Shown here: one piece after another, positions 55,640-63,033 of the stretch
How positions within the stretch are numbered: position 1 is the stretch's first letter
Layout: the number at the start of each line of letters is the position of its first letter
Program-made: the position numbers and the translations under genes
The notes under the pieces: model-generated
Told to the model about the DNA's origin: nothing
The model's database searches: none
What the model saw: the letters and a program-made list of their open reading frames with translations, nothing else
Origin: Asanoa siamensis
GTDB lineage: Bacteria; Actinomycetota; Actinomycetes; Mycobacteriales; Micromonosporaceae
Length of the DNA stretch: 64,000 nt
Direction: 5' to 3'
NCBI RefSeq assembly: GCF_016862555.1
Contig: NZ_BONE01000025.1
Location: 1-64,000, forward strand

Positions 55640-55655
55640 TCAGCCACCTGGCGGA
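55640..55655. promoter_or_regulatory. 16-bp inverted-repeat motif, copy e
   Basis: TCAGCCACCTGGCGGA on + strand, reading TCCGCCAGGTGGCTGA on the other strand. It lies 18 bp before the start codon of the AlkZ-like gene, where it could block transcription or ribosome entry. Confidence 0.5.
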
Positions 55656-55673
55656 TATGAAAGTCTGGAGCCC

Positions 55674-56705
55674 GTGGAGCGCATCCTGACCGACCGGGAG
55701 CTCAACCGGACGCTCCTGCACCGCCAGCTGCTGCTGGAACGCTCCCAGGCCGATCCGCCCGAGGTCCTGGAGCTGATGGCGGGTCTCCAGGCGCAGTACA
55801 GCCCCGCGATCTACATCGGCCTGTGGTCCCGCGCGGCGCGCATCGAACGCGACGCCGTGACGAAGCTGCTGCACGATCGCGCGATCATCCAGGGCACCCT
55901 GCTGCGGTCGACCATCCACGTCGTCAGCCGGCGCGACTACTGGCCGTGGGCACTCGCCATTCGCGAAAACCGTCGCGTCCAGGCCCTGCGCGCCTGGCAG
56001 GGCACGCTGACCGCCGACGAGATGGAGCAGGCCGCCGAGAGCCTCCGGGCCGCCCTCGCCGACGGCCCCCTCAAGCAGGGCGAGATCGACGAGGTGATCG
56101 GCGCCGACCGGCGCCGCGGCATCGGGCTCTGGCTCGACCTCGTGCGCCAGCCGCCGAGCGGCACCTGGGAACGCCGCCGCGCCGACCTCTACACCCTCGC
56201 CGAGGACTGGGTCGGCCCGCCGGACGGCACCGTCGAGGACGGTCAGGTCCAGCTCGTCCGCCGGTACCTGACCGGCTTCGGCCCGGCCGCCCGCAAGGAG
56301 ATCGCCAACTGGGCCGGCCTGCCGGTCGCCACCGTGAAGACGGCCCTCGCCGAGCTGGACACCGTCACCTACCGCGACACGGCCGGCACCGAGCTCGTCG
56401 ACCTGGCCGGCGGGCCGATCGTCGACGGCGACACCGACGCTCCCCCGCGCTTCCTCGCCAACTGGGACGCCGCCCTGCTGGTCCACGCACGACGGTCGGG
56501 CATCCTGCCGGAGGAGTTCCGCAAGCGGATCTTCCACGTCCGGGCACCGCAGTCCTTCCCGGTCTTCCTCGTCGACGGCGCGGTCGCCGGCACCTGGAAG
56601 GCGGCCGACGGCACGCTCACCTACGACGAGTTCCGCCCGCTCACCGCCACCGAGCGCGAGCGGCTGCACGCGGAAGGCGAGCGGCTCGCGCGTTTCCACG
56701 CCTAA
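55674..56705 (+). CDS. Winged-helix DNA-binding protein, AlkZ-like DNA glycosylase family
   Basis: 343 aa of the HTH_42/AlkZ-like family. The catalytic QxQ motif of AlkZ glycosylases is present (GLQAQYSP, Q39 and Q41), followed by the typical LLHDRAIIQGTLLRSTIHVVSRRDYWPW block and FLANWDAALLVHARRSGILPEE near the C-terminus. Family members unhook interstrand crosslinks or excise alkylated bases, some as self-resistance proteins; others may lack activity. GTG start; the inverted-repeat motif at 55640 overlaps its leader. No obvious DNA-damaging natural-product genes are nearby. Confidence 0.82.
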   Translation: MERILTDRELNRTLLHRQLLLERSQADPPEVLELMAGLQAQYSPAIYIGLWSRAARIERDAVTKLLHDRAIIQGTLLRSTIHVVSRRDYWPWALAIRENRRVQALRAWQGTLTADEMEQAAESLRAALADGPLKQGEIDEVIGADRRRGIGLWLDLVRQPPSGTWERRRADLYTLAEDWVGPPDGTVEDGQVQLVRRYLTGFGPAARKEIANWAGLPVATVKTALAELDTVTYRDTAGTELVDLAGGPIVDGDTDAPPRFLANWDAALLVHARRSGILPEEFRKRIFHVRAPQSFPVFLVDGAVAGTWKAADGTLTYDEFRPLTATERERLHAEGERLARFHA

Positions 56706-56722
56706 GCCCTAAGGTCGTGCGG

Positions 56723-57901
56723 GTGCGAACGATCCGCGCGGCCGCCGTACCCCTGCTGCTCATGGTGTTGATCTCTGCTTGTGGCCAGGGTCAGCAGCCG
56801 GGGCCGAACGCGGCCGGGACGCCCGACGAGACAGCCAGCGCGCCGGCGAGCGACCAGGCGACCCCGGCACCCGGCAAGGAGGGCATCGGCCGCGGCCCGA
56901 CGCCCAAGCCACCGGCCAAGCCGGCGAGCTTCGGCAACCCGGGCGGCAAGGCCGCGGTGCCCGCCGAGGGCCGCGCGGAGAACACGAGCCGGCCGACCCG
57001 GAAGATCGGCACGGGTACGAAGGCCAGTTGCACCTCGGACGCGGTCGTCAAGGCCGTGGCCGCCGGCGGGACGATCACGTTCGACTGCGGCCCCGACCCG
57101 GTCACCATCACGATGACCGCCACCGCGAAGGTCCGCAACGCCAACGGCCCGAAGATCGTGCTCGACGGCGGCGGCAAGGTCACGCTGAGCGGCGGCGGCA
57201 AGCGGCGGATCCTCTACATGAACACGTGCGACGAGGCGCAGGGCTTCACCACCTCGCACTGCCAGGACCAGGACCACCCGCGGCTGACCGTGCAGAACCT
57301 GACGTTCACGGGCGGCAACTCGACGGGCGACAAGACCGAAGGCGGTGGCGGCGGCGCCATCTTCGTACGCGGTGGTCGGTTCAAGGCCGTCAACACGAAG
57401 TTCGCCGACAACCGCTGCGACGCGTCCGGCCCCGACCTCGGCGGCGCGGCGATCCGGGTGCTGAGCCAGTTCAACGGCCAGCCGGTGTACGTCGTCGGCA
57501 GCACCTTCCAGGGCGGGGTGTGCTCCAACGGCGCGGCGCTGTCCAGCATCGGCGTCTCGTGGGTCGTGCTCAACAGCGTGTTCAGCGACAACAAGGCGAT
57601 CGGCAGCGGCGCCAACCCGGCCCGCTCCGGCTCTCCCGGCGGGGGCAGCGGGGGCGCCATCTACCTCGACGGCAACCTGTTCACGCTGCGCATCGCCGGC
57701 TCGGTCGTGCAGAACAACACGGCCAAGGAGGGCGGCGGCGGCGTCTTCTTCGTCAGCAACGACCGCACCGGCACGATGCGCGTCGAGAACACGACGTGGA
57801 AGGGCAACAGGAGCGCCGGCTTCGAGACGAGCGGCTTCCCCGGCGTCTTCTTCCTCGGCGCCCGCCCGCCGACCGTGACGGGCCCGAGCCTGAAGCGATG
57901 A
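56723..57901 (+). CDS. Beta-helix surface lipoprotein (right-handed parallel beta-helix)
   Basis: 392 aa. Lipoprotein signal peptide (MRTIRAAAVPLLLMVLISAC, lipobox ISAC), a Pro/Ala/Gly linker (~20-100), then a region of short Gly/Asn-rich repeats (AIFVRGGRFKAVNTKFADNRC, AIYLDGNLFTLRIAGSVVQNNTA, GVFFVSNDRTGTMRVENTTWKGN) typical of polymorphic-membrane-protein/pectate-lyase-like beta-helices. Probably anchored to the outside of the membrane, binding or cleaving polysaccharide; no catalytic motif is evident. GTG at 56723 is preferred (AAGG 8 bp upstream); GTG at 56717 is possible. It overlaps the HIT gene by 4 bp. Confidence 0.78.
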   Translation: MRTIRAAAVPLLLMVLISACGQGQQPGPNAAGTPDETASAPASDQATPAPGKEGIGRGPTPKPPAKPASFGNPGGKAAVPAEGRAENTSRPTRKIGTGTKASCTSDAVVKAVAAGGTITFDCGPDPVTITMTATAKVRNANGPKIVLDGGGKVTLSGGGKRRILYMNTCDEAQGFTTSHCQDQDHPRLTVQNLTFTGGNSTGDKTEGGGGGAIFVRGGRFKAVNTKFADNRCDASGPDLGGAAIRVLSQFNGQPVYVVGSTFQGGVCSNGAALSSIGVSWVVLNSVFSDNKAIGSGANPARSGSPGGGSGGAIYLDGNLFTLRIAGSVVQNNTAKEGGGGVFFVSNDRTGTMRVENTTWKGNRSAGFETSGFPGVFFLGARPPTVTGPSLKR

Positions 57902-58383
57902 AGGTCCCGTTCGACGCCGCGGCCTACGAGCGACGGGTCCGGGAGGGGCCGTGCTTCGTCTGCGCCACCCTGCGCGGCGACGCCGATTTCCGACACCACA
58001 TCGTGTACGAGGACGAGACCTGCGCGGCGTTCCTGAACCGCTATCCGCCGCTGCTCGGCTACACGCTGGTGGTGCCGCGCGCCCACGTCCGCGACGTCAC
58101 CGGCGACCGGGCGCTGTTCCGGCACGTCACCGACGTCGTGCACGACGTGGCCGAGGCGCTCAAGCGGGTGGTGCCGACCGAGCGGGTCTACCTGCTCTCA
58201 CTCGGCTCGCACCAGGGCAACGACCACGTGCACTGGCACGTCGCACCGCTGCCGCCGGGAGTCCCGTACGACAAGCAGCAGTTCGCGGCGGTCATGAGCA
58301 GCCGCGGCGTCCTGCCGGTCACCGACGCGGACCAGGCCGCCCTCGCCGCCCGCCTGCGCGCGGCGCTGGCCTCGGCCGGCTGA
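57898..58383 (+). CDS. HIT-family protein (histidine triad)
   Basis: 161 aa. CFVCATL at residues 19-25 gives a zinc-like CxxC common in HIT proteins, and the histidine triad HVHWHVAP (H110, H112, H114) is complete. HIT proteins hydrolyse nucleotidyl substrates such as AMP-lysine or dinucleoside polyphosphates. The ATG overlaps the previous gene by 4 bp, so it is co-translated with a surface lipoprotein; the biological link is unclear. Confidence 0.88.
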   Translation: MKVPFDAAAYERRVREGPCFVCATLRGDADFRHHIVYEDETCAAFLNRYPPLLGYTLVVPRAHVRDVTGDRALFRHVTDVVHDVAEALKRVVPTERVYLLSLGSHQGNDHVHWHVAPLPPGVPYDKQQFAAVMSSRGVLPVTDADQAALAARLRAALASAG

Positions 58384-58384
58384 G

Positions 58385-58867
58385 TCAGCCCGCCAGGAAC
58401 GCTTCGAGCGCCTCCACCACGAGGGCGTGGTCGGCCGCCTGGGGCAGGCCGGAGACCGTGACCGTGCCGACGACGCCGACGTCGCGGACACGGATCGGGA
58501 AGGAGCCGCCGTGCGCCGCGTAGGCGGCGGGGTCGACGCCCGCGTCCGCGTCGAGGCCGCGGCCCTCGGCGAGCAGGCGCCGGCCCACCAGGTACGAGGC
58601 CGCGTTGAAGCGGTCGACGACCCGGACCTTGCGGTCGATCCAGCCGTCGTTGTCGGGCGCGGTGCCGGGCAGCGCCGCGTGGAAGAGCTGGTGGCCGTGG
58701 CGGCGGATGTCGATCGTGACCGGCAGCGTCCGTTCCCGCGCCAGCCCCACGAGCAGGCTGCCGAGCCGCCACGCGTCGTCGTTGTCGAACCGCGTGAACA
58801 CGAGCCGCCGCTCCTGCTCCTCGAGCTCCGCGACGAGCGCGCCCAGGTCCTGATCGGTGCCGGTCAT
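58385..58867 (-). CDS. UPF0303 / heme-degrading-domain protein
   Basis: 160 aa. The pattern LVFTRFDNDDAWRLGSLLVGLARERTLPVTIDIRRHGHQLFHAALPGTAPDNDGWIDRKVRVVDRF and GGSFPIRVRDVGVVGTVTVSGLPQAADHALVVEAL is diagnostic of the UPF0303/DUF336 (GlcG/HbpS-like) family. Members bind heme or small molecules and are cytosolic unless exported; no signal peptide here. It converges with the HIT gene, one base apart. Confidence 0.88.
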   Translation of the reverse strand: MTGTDQDLGALVAELEEQERRLVFTRFDNDDAWRLGSLLVGLARERTLPVTIDIRRHGHQLFHAALPGTAPDNDGWIDRKVRVVDRFNAASYLVGRRLLAEGRGLDADAGVDPAAYAAHGGSFPIRVRDVGVVGTVTVSGLPQAADHALVVEALEAFLAG

Positions 58868-58917
58868 GGCCTCCCCTTCGCCTCTTCTCCGCAGCCGAGA
58901 GTACGGGCCGGGCCGGC

Positions 58918-59340
58918 TCAGTCGGCCGGCGGCGCCGGCGCGGCGACGTCGTCGAACTCGCTGAACCTGGTCTCCAGCCGGTTGCCCGGGACGTCGACGA
59001 CCAGGACGGTGATGCGCCCGGCCGGGTCGAGGCTGACCGTCAGCGGCACCGCGGTCGCGCCCGCGTCGCGCACGAGCGTGGCGTCCAGCTGGCCGATGTT
59101 GGGGAAGCCGGCCAGGTCGGCGAGCGACTCGCGGCCCGGCTCGCTCGACGTGCTGCGGTAGGCGAAGCTCGTCGCCGCCATCTCCGCGATCGCCGCGCGC
59201 ACCAGGTCGCGCGCCTCGGCCGCCGTCTCCGCGGCCGGGCGCGCCTCGTGCCGGGCGGTCGGCCCGGGCCCGTCGGCGCAGCCGGACAGGGCCGCCGCGG
59301 CGACCGTCAGGGCCAGGACGGAGCGGGTCAGACGTCGCAC
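58918..59340 (-). CDS. Small lipoprotein
   Basis: 140 aa. MRRLTRSVLALTVAAAALSGC is a lipoprotein signal with lipobox LSGC; the mature part is helical then beta-rich (ETAAEARDLVRAAIAEMAATSFAYRSTSSEP, ITVLVVDVPGNRLETRFSEFDD), reminiscent of LppX/LprG-type lipoproteins but too short to assign. I chose the GTG at 59340 because GGAGG lies 5 bp before it; the ATG at 59373 would give a worse signal. Divergent from the kinase gene at 59444. Confidence 0.7.
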   Translation of the reverse strand: MRRLTRSVLALTVAAAALSGCADGPGPTARHEARPAAETAAEARDLVRAAIAEMAATSFAYRSTSSEPGRESLADLAGFPNIGQLDATLVRDAGATAVPLTVSLDPAGRITVLVVDVPGNRLETRFSEFDDVAAPAPPAD

Positions 59341-59443
59341 GAGAGCCTCCGTTCGAACGAACTTGAAGATCATCTCAGGTCGGCGGTGGCCCGTTCCGGC
59401 CCGGCCGTCCGTCAGATGTGGCTGACGGACGGAAGGAGCGACG

Positions 59444-61735
59444 GTGGCTGTCGATCAACCGGGTTTCGGGCCGGCGCCCACCAGGCGCGAGGGGCCGCCG
59501 ATCCCCCGGCCGACGCGGCGGGAGGGTGCGGGCGACCACGGCGATCCCGGTGACGACGAGGGTCTGCTGCGGCTCCCCCGCTCGCTCCGGGACCGCCTGA
59601 CGATCGTGCGCGACCTGCGGGGTGGCGGCGAGGCCGACATCGTGCTCACCCGCGACGCCGACGGGCGGGCGCACGTCGTCAAGATCTATCGGCGGCACAT
59701 CCGCATCGACCAGGCGGCCGCCGACCGGCTCACCTCCCTCGACCGGTCCTACCTGGTCGCCCCCGTGCAGACCGGGTTCGAGAACGGGCGGCACTGGGAG
59801 GTCATGGAGTACGTGCCCGGCGGCAGCCTGGCGGACCACCTCGGTGCACCCGGCCGGCCCGCACCGTCCACGTCGGAGATCGAGAGCGTCGTCCGGCAGG
59901 TCGCCGCCGGCCTGCACGAACTGCACGCCGCGCACATCACGCACAGCGACCTCAAGCCGGCCAACATCCTGCTGCGCGGCACCGACCCGCTGCGGCTCGC
60001 GCTCAGCGACTTCGGCCTCAGCAAGTTCCTCGGCGACGCCTCGAAGCGGTTCACCCAACAGGCCCTGACCCTCGCGTACGCCGCTCCCGAGTCGTTCTCC
60101 GGCCGGTTCTCGCCGGCGCAGGACTGGTGGGCCCTGGGCATGATCGTGCGCCGGCTCGCCACCGGCGAGGAGCCCTTCGCGGGCCTCGCGGACCAGGTCA
60201 TCATGCACGAGCTGTCGGTGCGGCCGATCGCCCTCGACGGCGTCACCGACCAGCGGCTCATGCTGCTCTGCCGGGGCCTGCTCGTCCGCGACCCCGACCA
60301 CCGCTGGGACGGTCGCCAGGTCGCCGCCTGGCTGGCCGGGGACAGCCCGCACGTGCACGACGTCGCCGACGTGCGGGCCTCCGACGCCCTGCACGTCGCC
60401 GACGCGGTGTGCTGGACCCGCTCCGAGGCGGCCCGGGCGTTCGTGGCCAACTGGGACCTGGCGCGGCAGACCTATCTGGAGCACATGGGTACGGACGACC
60501 GACCCAGCGCCGGCTGGCGGACGCTGCGGACCTGGCTGGAGCAGTTCCACCAGGACGTCGACCGCCGCATCCGCCTGATCGACCGGGTGCTGACCGCGCA
60601 GGTGCCGCCCGAGGTGCGGATGGTGCACCTGCTGCTCTGGCTCGACCCGACGCTGCCGCCGGTCTACCGCGGTGCCTCGCTGCTGCCCGCGGACCTCGCC
60701 GGGCTGGCCGCTGTCGCCGCGCGCGGGCCCGGGGACGCCGCCACGATCGTCGACGAGCTCTGGCGGTACGAGCTGCTGCCCGTGCTCGCCCAGTTCGCGG
60801 GCGGCGCCGAGCTGGCCGAGGCGTACCGCGCCTGGCGCAACTCGCGGCGCCAGCTCGACGAGGTCCGGTCCATGCCGGCGTTGCCGGACGACGGTCGCCA
60901 GGCGCTGGACGCGAACGCCGCGCGGCACCAGGCCGTGCTGCTGCGGGCGGCGGCCGACCCGGGAGTCCCGGCCGAGCTGGCCAGCCAGGCGGGGGCCGCT
61001 CTGGACGGGCTGCCGCGGCGACCGTCCTGGTTGGACGGCCTGCGCCGGCTCCAGGACCCGGCGGTCGCCCTCGCCGTGCTGACGCTGGTCCCCGCGGCGC
61101 AGGCCGACAACGCGCGCGCCGCCGAGGCCCGCAACCGTTTCCTGCGCCAGTGGGAGCAGGAGGAGGCGCACCGGATCGAGGGCCGGAACAAGGCCATCGG
61201 GTACGCCGCCGCGGCGGCCGGCATCTGGGGCGGCGTGATGCTGGTCGGGGCGTTCGGCGGGGTCGCCCTGTTCGACCTGGCGGGCTCGACCTCGACCCCG
61301 ACGGCCGGCGCCGACGGCGGCAACGGCGGCGCCCTGTTCCTCTGGGGCTTCGTCTGGCTGCTCTGCACGCTGGCGGAGGTCGGCCTCGCCTACCAGATCG
61401 GGGCGCACTACCACCCCGCGTGGTCGGCGCTGAACAGGTTGACGTGGCTGGGCCGGCGCCTGCCCGACGTCTGGGCCCTCGTCCGCCGCGCGGGCAACTC
61501 GATCCGGGCGTTCGCGGCGGCGGCGCCGCTGGTCGTGGGCGTCCTGTGCTGCGTCGGCCTGTGCTTCGCGCCGGCGGCGGCCGGCATCGGCGTCATGGCC
61601 TGGGGCGTAGCCACGCTCGCGGCCAGCGGCGGCCACCTCGTCTGGGCGCTGGTCCGCACGCAGCGCTTCGGCAAGCTCCGCGATCAGCGCGAGGAACAGC
61701 TCCTCGCCCTGCACAAACGAGAGGTCCAGCCATGA
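59444..61735 (+). CDS. Ser/Thr protein kinase with long C-terminal membrane region
   Basis: 763 aa. Kinase domain at ~50-325: Gly-rich loop DLRGGGEADIV, K80 (VVKIYR), catalytic loop H167-S-D169-LKPAN, DFG (189-191), YAAPE, DWWALGMIVRRLATGEEPF. The HSD in place of HRD makes it a non-RD kinase, so activation-loop phosphorylation may not be needed. Residues ~330-570 are helical; ~585-735 hold about four membrane helices. So the kinase is anchored at its C-terminus with the catalytic domain inside. A GGAAGGAG site precedes the GTG. It overlaps the next gene by 4 bp and begins a three-gene unit with a coiled-coil protein and an AAA ATPase. Confidence 0.85.
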   Translation: MAVDQPGFGPAPTRREGPPIPRPTRREGAGDHGDPGDDEGLLRLPRSLRDRLTIVRDLRGGGEADIVLTRDADGRAHVVKIYRRHIRIDQAAADRLTSLDRSYLVAPVQTGFENGRHWEVMEYVPGGSLADHLGAPGRPAPSTSEIESVVRQVAAGLHELHAAHITHSDLKPANILLRGTDPLRLALSDFGLSKFLGDASKRFTQQALTLAYAAPESFSGRFSPAQDWWALGMIVRRLATGEEPFAGLADQVIMHELSVRPIALDGVTDQRLMLLCRGLLVRDPDHRWDGRQVAAWLAGDSPHVHDVADVRASDALHVADAVCWTRSEAARAFVANWDLARQTYLEHMGTDDRPSAGWRTLRTWLEQFHQDVDRRIRLIDRVLTAQVPPEVRMVHLLLWLDPTLPPVYRGASLLPADLAGLAAVAARGPGDAATIVDELWRYELLPVLAQFAGGAELAEAYRAWRNSRRQLDEVRSMPALPDDGRQALDANAARHQAVLLRAAADPGVPAELASQAGAALDGLPRRPSWLDGLRRLQDPAVALAVLTLVPAAQADNARAAEARNRFLRQWEQEEAHRIEGRNKAIGYAAAAAGIWGGVMLVGAFGGVALFDLAGSTSTPTAGADGGNGGALFLWGFVWLLCTLAEVGLAYQIGAHYHPAWSALNRLTWLGRRLPDVWALVRRAGNSIRAFAAAAPLVVGVLCCVGLCFAPAAAGIGVMAWGVATLAASGGHLVWALVRTQRFGKLRDQREEQLLALHKREVQP

Positions 61736-63033
61736 GCGGCAGCAGCATCGTCGGTTTCGCGGTGGGCGGGGCGCGGCTGGCGTCGGGCCTCGGCCAGGTG
61801 CTCGCCCTGGACCCGGCCGAGGCCGCCGCACGCAACGCGCGCATCCGCCTGCTGACCGAGCAACGCCGCGACCGCCGCGCGGCGCTCGAGGCCGCGCTCG
61901 CCTGCGCCGCGGACGAGCGGGAACGCCAGGCGCAGCGGCTGATCACCGCCCGCGTGGACGCGGCGACGGCCGCCGCCGCGCTCGCCTCGGCCGGCCTGCC
62001 GCCCGACCCCGCCCTGGAGGCGCCGCCTGCCGGCCCGGCGGCGGAGGCCTGGTGCCTCGGCCTCCGCCCTGCTGCGGAGGCGTGGTGCCTCGGCCTCACG
62101 GCCGCCGTCGCGGCGGCCCTCGACCGGGCCCGGGCCGCCACCGTCCAGGTGGCCGGAGCGCACCTGGCCGCCGCACTGTCCGCCCTGGACGACGGCCGGG
62201 TCGTCGCTGCCGCCGAGGTGGTCGGTCCCGCGGGGCCGGCACCGACCCGTGGCGCGCTGGCCGCGGTGACGCGCATGCTGGCCAGCCTCGATCCGCGGGC
62301 CGGCCAGGCCGACCGTGGTCTCGTCGAGGCGGCCGCCGGCGCCGCCGCAGGTCGCGCCGACAACGCCGGCCAGCTCACCGAGTTGCGGCTGCGGATCCAG
62401 ACGGCGAACGAGAACGTCGCCCGGCGCCGCGACGACGCCGTCGTGGCCGCGCAGTTGCTCGACGCCGTCGAGCCGTACCCGGGTGGCGGTGGTCTCGATC
62501 CGCGGCGGTTGGCCCACGTGCGGCAGGCCCTGGCCGAGGTGGTGGCCGGCCGGCGGGCCCTCGACGACGAGGTGCTCGACGAGGTGGCCCGGCTGCGCGA
62601 GCAGACCGAGGCGGTCGCCTCCGCGGCCACCGTCGCGGACGCCGTGGCGGACGCCCTCGGCGACCTCGGCTACCTGGTCGGTCCGGACTTCTCGGTGGGC
62701 ACGGCCGCCGCCGGGATGCTCGAGGTCAGCCATCCCGCCCAGCCCGATCACCTGGTGCGGATGCGGGTCGACGCCGACCGCCGCCAGCTCGTCGCGCTGG
62801 TCTACCGCCAGGGCGCGGGCGAGGAGGCGGCGAAGGCCGACGCCGAGGCCGAGGCCGCCTGGTGCGGCGACCTCGACCGGGCCATCAGGCAGCTCTCCGA
62901 GTCGGGCCTGGTGCTGACCCCGGTGCTGCTGCGCGCGCCGGGCTCGCGACCCACGCCGGTCGTCGCGGGCCGGGCCGAGGAGCGCACGGAGAGCCGGCAC
63001 AAGCAGCGGACCAACCAGCGGACGGAGCGATGA
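61732..63033 (+). CDS. Ala-rich coiled-coil protein between kinase and AAA-ATPase genes
   Basis: 433 aa, rich in Ala, Arg, Glu. Long helices with heptad character (RNARIRLLTEQRRDRRAALEAALACAADERERQAQRLITARVDAATAAAAL, RLRIQTANENVARRRDDAVVAAQLL) imply coiled coils. A tandem 10-residue repeat (PAAEAWCLGL twice, ~100-122) is encoded by near-identical DNA. The C-terminal third (YLVGPDFSVGTAAAGMLEVSHP... LVRMRVDADRRQLVALVYRQ) looks globular. Unknown function; perhaps a scaffold or substrate joining the kinase and the ATPase. Coupled by ATGA overlaps both sides. Confidence 0.75.
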   Translation: MSGSSIVGFAVGGARLASGLGQVLALDPAEAAARNARIRLLTEQRRDRRAALEAALACAADERERQAQRLITARVDAATAAAALASAGLPPDPALEAPPAGPAAEAWCLGLRPAAEAWCLGLTAAVAAALDRARAATVQVAGAHLAAALSALDDGRVVAAAEVVGPAGPAPTRGALAAVTRMLASLDPRAGQADRGLVEAAAGAAAGRADNAGQLTELRLRIQTANENVARRRDDAVVAAQLLDAVEPYPGGGGLDPRRLAHVRQALAEVVAGRRALDDEVLDEVARLREQTEAVASAATVADAVADALGDLGYLVGPDFSVGTAAAGMLEVSHPAQPDHLVRMRVDADRRQLVALVYRQGAGEEAAKADAEAEAAWCGDLDRAIRQLSESGLVLTPVLLRAPGSRPTPVVAGRAEERTESRHKQRTNQRTER

